A stretch of DNA of 64,000 nt from positions 186,001 through 250,000 of the forward strand of contig NZ_JAMBOS010000001.1 in assembly GCF_023715705.1 (NCBI RefSeq). Reading direction: 5' to 3'. Source of the DNA: Halalkalibacter oceani. Lineage in GTDB: Bacteria; Bacillota; Bacilli; Bacillales; Bacillaceae_D. Numbering within the stretch: the stretch's first letter is position 1; the number at the start of each line of letters is the position of its first letter. The position numbers and the translations under genes were made by a program. Shown in pieces: positions 58,959 through 64,000 of the stretch. The notes beneath the pieces were generated by a model. It did not search any database. It saw only the letters and a program-made list of their open reading frames with translations, and had not been told where the DNA came from.

Positions 58959-59000
58959 GGGCTGTCTTAAAAAGAAAAAGCGGCTTTTTAAGACAGGCCC
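58959..59000 (-). terminator. rpmB terminator (possibly bidirectional)
   Basis: GGGCTGTCTTAAAAAG (58959-58974) pairs with CTTTTTAAGACAGCCC (one extra base in the 3' arm), immediately downstream of rpmB on the minus strand. This is the third hairpin in 200 bases. Confidence 0.75.
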
Positions 59001-59003
59001 GGA

Positions 59004-59192
59004 TTAAACACGTTCTACTTTACCTGATTTAAGTGCGCGTGTAGATACATAAACACGCTTTGGCTTTCCGTCAACTAAAATGCGTACTTTTTGAACGTTA
59101 GCACCCCAACGGCGTTTTGTTTTATTCAGTGCGTGTGAACGCTTGTTGCCGCTGCGAGCTTGTTTACCTGTAATGTAACATTTACGTGCCAA
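59004..59192 (-). CDS. rpmB: 50S ribosomal protein L28
   Basis: 62 residues on the minus strand. [21 protein letters not shown] at the start (first residue read as Met) and [31 protein letters not shown] are the L28 family sequence. The start is a TTG at 59192-59190 behind AAGGAGGTGCATCGAA. That gives exactly the usual 62 residues; a longer frame upstream is not supported. It has its own minus-strand promoter and terminator. Confidence 0.97.
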   Translation of the reverse strand: MARKCYITGKQARSGNKRSHALNKTKRRWGANVQKVRILVDGKPKRVYVSTRALKSGKVERV

Positions 59193-59252
59193 TTCGATGC
59201 ACCTCCTTATCCGACAGTCCAATACGATCCACTCTCGAAATCATACTTAGAT

Positions 59253-59281
59253 ATAGTAGCATAGCACCCCGGAGATTGCAA
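59253..59281 (-). promoter_or_regulatory. sigma-A promoter of rpmB
   Basis: On the minus strand TTGCAA (59281-59276) and TACTAT (59258-59253) are separated by 17 bases, about 60 bases before the rpmB start. Confidence 0.7.
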
Positions 59282-59413
59282 GAGTCTGGAGGAAAGTTTA
59301 TCAAGTAAACTGGCTTGACAGTGGAATGATGGGAAACCGCTTTTAAATTGAGATATGTTATAGTAAAATGGCGATAACGCATGCAGTTTGTGCTTATTGA
59401 AGGAGGAATTGAT

Positions 59414-59776
59414 ATGGCAATTGAAATGAGAACCCAGCTTGGTCTTGTCGATGTTTCACGAGACGTCGTTGCCACGATTGCAGGCGGAGCGGCAATTGAC
59501 TGCTATGGTATTATTGGAATGGCTTCACAAAAACAAATTAAAGATGGCATTACAGATTTATTAGGGAAGGAAAACTTTCGTCGTGGTGTCGTAATTCGGG
59601 AAGAAGACGACGAGATTCATATCGATATGTATATTATCGTAAGCTATGGGACGAAGATTTCTGAAGTGGCTTATAACGTTCAAACAAAAGTGAAGTATCA
59701 GTTAGAACAAATGTTAGGGCTTGATGTTGATTCCGTGAACATCTTCGTTCAAGGAGTCCGCGTCACGAATCCGTAG
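59414..59776 (+). CDS. yloU: Asp23/Gls24-family protein YloU
   Basis: 120 residues forming one Asp23 domain: GLVDVSRDVVATIAGGAAIDCYGIIGM, then YIIVSYGTKISEVAYNVQTKVKYQLEQMLGL. The family is linked to the cell envelope and to fatty-acid kinase operons. ATG 59414 follows GAAGGAGGAATTGAT. An extended -10 TGTTATAGT lies at 59356-59364. It is 22 bases upstream of fakA. Confidence 0.92.
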   Translation: MAIEMRTQLGLVDVSRDVVATIAGGAAIDCYGIIGMASQKQIKDGITDLLGKENFRRGVVIREEDDEIHIDMYIIVSYGTKISEVAYNVQTKVKYQLEQMLGLDVDSVNIFVQGVRVTNP

Positions 59777-59798
59777 TGGCAGTGAGGAGGAACTATTC

Positions 59799-61475
59799 GT
59801 GGCAATAACACAATTAGAAGGAAAGATGCTCGCTCAAATGTTTATTGAGGGAGCATCCAATCTGTCAAGGCATGTAAAAGTGGTTGACTCATTAAATGTG
59901 TTTCCTGTACCCGACGGGGACACAGGAACTAATATGAACCTCTCAATTACATCAGGAGTAAAGGAAGTGAAGCAGCATGTTCAGGATGACGCGAGCAAGG
60001 TAGCTGCTGCTTTTGCAAAGGGACTGCTGATGGGAGCAAGAGGAAATTCAGGCGTGATTTTATCACAGCTCTTCCGTGGCTTCTCCAAACAAATAGAAGG
60101 GAAGAAGCAGATTACAGCAATCGATTTTGCAAAAGCGTTGGAAAAAGGAGTGGAGACAGCCTACAAAGCTGTTATGAAGCCTGTTGAGGGGACGATCTTG
60201 ACCGTGGCGAAGGATGCGGCCAGACAGGCGAAGAAGGTCGCGCACAAAGATACAACGCTGGTGGAAGTGGCGGCTGAAACGGTCAAGGAAGCGAAAGCAT
60301 CGCTTCAGCGGACACCAGACCTGCTCCCGGTGTTAAAAGAGGTCGGAGTCGTTGACTCAGGCGGACAAGGACTCGTTTATATTTATGAAGGCTTTCTCGC
60401 CGTGCTAACGGGAGAGAAGCTTTCTGATGAGGTGATCGAAGCTCCTTCCATGGAGGATTTGGTCAAGGTTGAGCATCATCATGCCCAAAGTCATATTGCG
60501 ACAGAGGATATTGAGTTTGGCTTCTGTACAGAGGTGATGGTCCGCTTTGACGAAGAAAAGCTGTCCGGCTCGCCATTTGATGAGGGCGCCTTCCGCCAGG
60601 AGTTAAGCATGCTCGGAGATTCTCTGCTCGTTGTCTCGGACGAGAATTTGCTGAAGGTCCATATCCATGCCGAACAGCCTGGAGAAGTGTTAACCAAAGC
60701 GCAGCGCTTCGGTGAACTAATCAATATTAAGATTGAAAATATGCGCGAGCAGCACACCCATCTGCTTGATGAAACAAAGGCTGTTTACGGGACGGAGCCT
60801 GCGCCAAAACAGGAAAAAAGTGAATTTGGTATTGTCACCGTATCGATGGGTGAAGGGGTGGCGAAATTGTTTAAAGGGCTTGGAGCCGGCGTCGTCATTT
60901 CCGGTGGACAAACTATGAATCCGAGCACGGAGGACATCGTCAAGGCGATTGAGGAGGTTCATGCCGAAAACGTTATCATCCTGCCGAACAACGGCAATAT
61001 TGTGATGGCGGCCGATCAGGCTGCAAAAGTCGCGGATGTCAATGCGGTGGTCGTTGCATCTAAGACGGTTCCGCAAGGGCTGTCGGCATTGCTGGCCTTT
61101 AATCCGGCCCAGGGGCTGGCGGAAAATGCGGCGAATATGGAGGAAGCGATGTCCGTTGTCACCTCTGGACAAGTAACCTTTGCCGTCCGCGATACGGCGA
61201 TTGACGGTGTCACAATCAAAAAGGATGATTTCATGGGGATCATTGAGAAGAAAATTGTCAGCTCCGGCGCGGATATGCTTGATGTAACGAAGGAGCTGTT
61301 AGCGAAGATGATTACAGAGGAGAGCGAAATCGTGACGCTGCTTCAAGGTGAGGACGTCACTTCGGCGCAAACGGAGGAGCTCGTTGCGTACCTCGAAGAG
61401 CATTATCCGGAGCTTGAGGTGGATGCCCATGTCGGCGATCAGCCGCTATACTCCTATATCATCTCTGTAGAGTAA
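59799..61475 (+). CDS. fakA: fatty acid kinase catalytic subunit FakA (YloV, DhaL-type)
   Basis: 558 residues. The N-terminal DhaL-type ATP-binding domain (about 1-205) has VFPVPDGDTGTNMNLSITSG with the metal-binding Asp residues and LLMGARGNSGVILSQLFRG. Middle and C-terminal domains follow (ISGGQTMNPSTEDIVKAIEE near 370). It phosphorylates fatty acids presented by FakB (DegV) proteins. GTG 59799 follows GAGGAGGAACTATTC. A DegV-family gene is next, giving a likely FakA-FakB pair. Confidence 0.94.
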   Translation: MAITQLEGKMLAQMFIEGASNLSRHVKVVDSLNVFPVPDGDTGTNMNLSITSGVKEVKQHVQDDASKVAAAFAKGLLMGARGNSGVILSQLFRGFSKQIEGKKQITAIDFAKALEKGVETAYKAVMKPVEGTILTVAKDAARQAKKVAHKDTTLVEVAAETVKEAKASLQRTPDLLPVLKEVGVVDSGGQGLVYIYEGFLAVLTGEKLSDEVIEAPSMEDLVKVEHHHAQSHIATEDIEFGFCTEVMVRFDEEKLSGSPFDEGAFRQELSMLGDSLLVVSDENLLKVHIHAEQPGEVLTKAQRFGELINIKIENMREQHTHLLDETKAVYGTEPAPKQEKSEFGIVTVSMGEGVAKLFKGLGAGVVISGGQTMNPSTEDIVKAIEEVHAENVIILPNNGNIVMAADQAAKVADVNAVVVASKTVPQGLSALLAFNPAQGLAENAANMEEAMSVVTSGQVTFAVRDTAIDGVTIKKDDFMGIIEKKIVSSGADMLDVTKELLAKMITEESEIVTLLQGEDVTSAQTEELVAYLEEHYPELEVDAHVGDQPLYSYIISVE

Positions 61476-61492
61476 ACGGAGGAGGGAAAAGG

Positions 61493-62344
61493 ATGGCGAA
61501 AGTAACGATTGTGACAGATAGTACGGCGGATATTCCGCGAGAGCTGGCTGAAGAACTGAATATCACGGTAGTTCCGTTAAATGTCATCTTTTCAGAGGAA
61601 GAAACATATCAGGATGGCGTTGATTTATCAGCGGAGCAGTTTTATAGCAAGGTCGGGCAGCGGCAGGTTATTCCTTCGACGTCCCAGCCAACCCCTTATC
61701 AATTTGAGGAAGTGTATCGTTCTTTGCTTGAGGACAATACCGACATTTTGTCGATCCACTTATCCTCCAAGCTGAGCGGAACGTATCAGGCGGCTACGAT
61801 CGCGGTGCAGTCAATGGAAGCGGAGCAGGCGATTACGGTTATTGATTCGAAGAGAGCGTCATACGCGGTCGGAATCATCGTCGTCGAAGTGGCGAAAATG
61901 GTCCAGGCCGGGAAAACGAAGGAAGAGTGTCTCGCAAGGATTGATCAATTACTTAAAGAGACGACCGTCTTGTTTCTTGTCGATACATTGGACTATTTAC
62001 AAAAGAATGGCCGGATCGGCAAAGCGTCTGCCCTTCTTGGCTCTATGTTGAAAATTAAGCCGATTCTCTCGCTGACGGCAGAAGGAGAGGTTTATTCGTC
62101 CGAAAAGGCGCGCGGGCAGAAAAAAGCGGTCAGCCGACTGGTCGAACTATTGAAGGATCAATATGGATCAGCACCGGTACATCTTGGGATTTCCCACGCG
62201 GTCAATCCGTCGCTCGCTAACGAGATGGAAGAGAGGCTCAAGCAGGAGTTTACGGTTGAATCAACGGTTATTACAGCCATTGGCGCCGTGATCGGCGCAC
62301 ATGTCGGTCCAGGGACGATTGCAATTACGATGACAAAAGCCTAG
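61493..62344 (+). CDS. DegV-family fatty-acid-binding protein (FakB type)
   Basis: 283 residues. VTDSTADIPRELAEE, STSQPTPYQFEEVY, LSSKLSGTYQAA and GHVGPGT-like GAHVGPGTIAITM are DegV hallmarks for binding a fatty acid carboxylate. It would carry the acyl chain to FakA, encoded 17 bases upstream. In B. subtilis this place is taken by sdaAB-sdaAA. The ATG follows GGAGGAGGGAAAAGG (final bases of the spacer). It ends at a terminator. Confidence 0.92.
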   Translation: MAKVTIVTDSTADIPRELAEELNITVVPLNVIFSEEETYQDGVDLSAEQFYSKVGQRQVIPSTSQPTPYQFEEVYRSLLEDNTDILSIHLSSKLSGTYQAATIAVQSMEAEQAITVIDSKRASYAVGIIVVEVAKMVQAGKTKEECLARIDQLLKETTVLFLVDTLDYLQKNGRIGKASALLGSMLKIKPILSLTAEGEVYSSEKARGQKKAVSRLVELLKDQYGSAPVHLGISHAVNPSLANEMEERLKQEFTVESTVITAIGAVIGAHVGPGTIAITMTKA

Positions 62345-62364
62345 CCGCCTTACCATGTGCAAGG

Positions 62365-62402
62365 TCAGAAGCGACACCATAGCCTCGCTTCTGGCTTTTT
62401 TT
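62365..62402 (+). terminator. terminator after degV
   Basis: AGAAGCGA pairs with TCGCTTCT (62367-62392), followed by GGC and eight T. Confidence 0.75.
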
Positions 62403-62490
62403 ACTGCGTGTATCAGTTGGAGACGGCGTGAGGAAAGGAGGGCCGCGACACTGGACAGGGTTGAAATAACGGGTGTCGCTACAGAAAAAA

Positions 62491-64000
62491 ATGAATCAGA
62501 TGTGTAAACAGCCGGTCACGGCTGTGAAAGGAATTGGCGAAGAAACAGCTAAACTGCTCGAAGGACTCCGGATTTATACGGTGGAAGATTTGCTTCATCA
62601 CTTTCCGTTTCGCTATGAAGATTACAAGCATAAGGATATTCATGACGTCAAGCATGAGGAACGGGTGACGGTCGTCGGACGCGTGCAAAGTGAACCGTCT
62701 ATCCGCTATTACGGGAAAAAGAAAAACCGTCTGACCTTTCGCCTTCTCGTCAATCAGGTGCTCGTGACCGTCGCTTTTTTTAACCGTGCTTTTTTAAAAA
62801 ATCAAATTCGTCCGGGAGAAGAGGTGACCGTCACAGGAAAATGGGATCAGCACCGGATGACGATTGCCGGCAGCGAACTGCGTCAAGGAAAAGTCGAGCG
62901 GGATGAAACGATTATGCCGATTTATTCCGTGTCCGGCAGTTTAACGACGAAGGCGATTCGCAAGTATATCAAGCAAGCGCTCGTTCAATTCGGCGGCTAT
63001 TTACCGGAGCTGATACCGGCAGAGCAGCGCAATGCCTATAAGCTTCCGCCGAAGGCTGATGCGGTAAAAGCCCTTCATTTTCCCGATGACGGCGAGGCGA
63101 TGAAGCACGCGCGCCGCAGAATGGTGTATGAAGAGTTTCTATGTTTTCAGCTTAAAATGCAGGCATTTAAAAAAGCGAATCGTGAGCAGGGGGAGGGCCG
63201 CGAAATTGTGATTGCGACTGAAAAGGTCAAATCCTTTATTCGTCAGCTGCCATTTCCGCTGACGAATGCCCAGCAAAAAGCTGTCGACGAGGTTCTTGCC
63301 GACCTTTCGTCTCCCTATCGGATGAACCGCCTATTGCAGGGGGATGTCGGCTCGGGGAAAACCGTCGTCGCCGCAATTTGCATGTATGCCGCGATTGAAG
63401 CCGGCTATCAAGCGGCCCTGATGGTTCCGACGGAAATTCTGGCAGAGCAGCACGTCGGCTCAATGAAAGCTCTGTTTGAGCCGCTCGGCATTCGCGTAGA
63501 GCTTTTAGCCGGTTCTGTCAAAGGGAAAAAGCGTCAGGAGCGGCAGGCGGCAATCGAAGCAGGAGAGGTGGAGATTGTCGTTGGCACCCATGCGCTTATT
63601 CAAGAGGATGTCCGCTTTCATAATCTCGGTCTGGTCATCACCGATGAACAGCATCGTTTCGGAGTCGAGCAACGCCGGATTCTGCGCAGCAAAGGGGAAA
63701 ATCCGGATGTGCTGTTTATGACGGCGACACCGATTCCGCGGACATTGGCGATATCCGTCTTCGGCGATATGGATGTTTCGATTATCGATGAGATGCCGGC
63801 AGGAAGGAAAGCGATTGAAACCTATTGGGCCAAGCCTGATATGCTGGATCGGGTACTGGAGTTTATCGCCAAGGAAGTCGAGGCCGGCCGGCAAGCCTAT
63901 GTGATCTGCCCGTTGATTGAGGAATCGGATAAAATTGATGTGCAAAACGCGATCGATGTTTATCATTTGCTTCAGCAATACTTCCAGGGGAGATGTGAGG
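62491..64000 (+). CDS. recG: ATP-dependent DNA helicase RecG (partial, runs off the window)
   Basis: The frame is open to the end of the window, giving 503 residues of an expected 680 or so. The N-terminal wedge/OB domain includes VKGIGEETAKLL and FPFRYEDYK. The helicase core has Walker A GDVGSGKTVVAA, DEQHRFGVEQR and MTATPIPRTLA. It remodels stalled forks and Holliday junctions. The start is uncertain: ATG 62491 lacks a clear ribosome site, GTG 62473 is in frame upstream, and ATG 62500 is possible. Confidence 0.93.
   Translation, partial: MNQMCKQPVTAVKGIGEETAKLLEGLRIYTVEDLLHHFPFRYEDYKHKDIHDVKHEERVTVVGRVQSEPSIRYYGKKKNRLTFRLLVNQVLVTVAFFNRAFLKNQIRPGEEVTVTGKWDQHRMTIAGSELRQGKVERDETIMPIYSVSGSLTTKAIRKYIKQALVQFGGYLPELIPAEQRNAYKLPPKADAVKALHFPDDGEAMKHARRRMVYEEFLCFQLKMQAFKKANREQGEGREIVIATEKVKSFIRQLPFPLTNAQQKAVDEVLADLSSPYRMNRLLQGDVGSGKTVVAAICMYAAIEAGYQAALMVPTEILAEQHVGSMKALFEPLGIRVELLAGSVKGKKRQERQAAIEAGEVEIVVGTHALIQEDVRFHNLGLVITDEQHRFGVEQRRILRSKGENPDVLFMTATPIPRTLAISVFGDMDVSIIDEMPAGRKAIETYWAKPDMLDRVLEFIAKEVEAGRQAYVICPLIEESDKIDVQNAIDVYHLLQQYFQGRCE

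Overview
The window is one strand-biased stretch of an endospore-forming Firmicute chromosome, most likely family Bacillaceae. Both compartment sigma factors sigE and sigG, the pro-sigE protease spoIIGA and the 26-residue SpoVM are present. Gene order largely follows the Bacillus subtilis murB-ftsZ-spoIIG-ylm-ileS-pyr-ylo-recG region. Nothing in the sequence fixes genus or species. No rRNA, tRNA, transposase, prophage or CRISPR array was seen.

Layout. (1) 1-5.5 kb: end of murB, divIB, two UPF0749 genes, sbp, ftsA and ftsZ, with a good sigma-H promoter match before ftsA. (2) 5.5-15.1 kb: an accessory catabolic cluster between ftsZ and spoIIGA. It holds a LarA-type 2-hydroxyacid racemase homologue, an Ldh2-family dehydrogenase, a GntR/FCD regulator, a TAXI TRAP binding lipoprotein, a fused TRAP permease, an HpaI-type aldolase and a ThDP enzyme. 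A sigma-A promoter, a cre-like site and two copies of a 19-bp putative GntR operator control it, and a strong hairpin ends it. This is the most novel part of the window; its substrate cannot be read from the sequence. (3) 15.2-17.9 kb: spoIIGA-sigE and sigG. (4) 18-22 kb: ylmC-D-E-sepF-ylmG-ylmH-divIVA. (5) 22-27.7 kb: T-box-controlled ileS, ylyA, lspA and an rluD-type gene. (6) 27.7-39.7 kb: the complete pyrimidine operon pyrR-P-B-C-AA-AB-K-D-F-E with three PyrR attenuators. (7) 40.4-64 kb: rqcH (minus strand), a Ca-type P-ATPase, yloC, remA, gmk, rpoZ, coaBC, priA, fmt, rsmB, prpC, prkC, rsgA, rpe, spoVM, rpmB (minus strand), yloU, fakA, degV and the first three quarters of recG.

How the parts work together. 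The housekeeping genes cover division, sporulation control, UMP synthesis and translation or envelope functions. The inserted cluster reads as uptake of an organic acid by the TRAP system, stereo-inversion and oxidation of a 2-hydroxy acid, then C-C bond cleavage or ligation by the aldolase and ThDP enzyme. It would be induced through the GntR regulator and repressed by preferred sugars through CcpA; that pathway is inference.

Other notable points. Intergenic regions carry a dispersed hairpin family, some copies with a conserved AAGCAATGAGCGGAGCC tail. Several genes expected from B. subtilis synteny (def, rlmN, thiN, sdaAB/sdaAA) are absent here.
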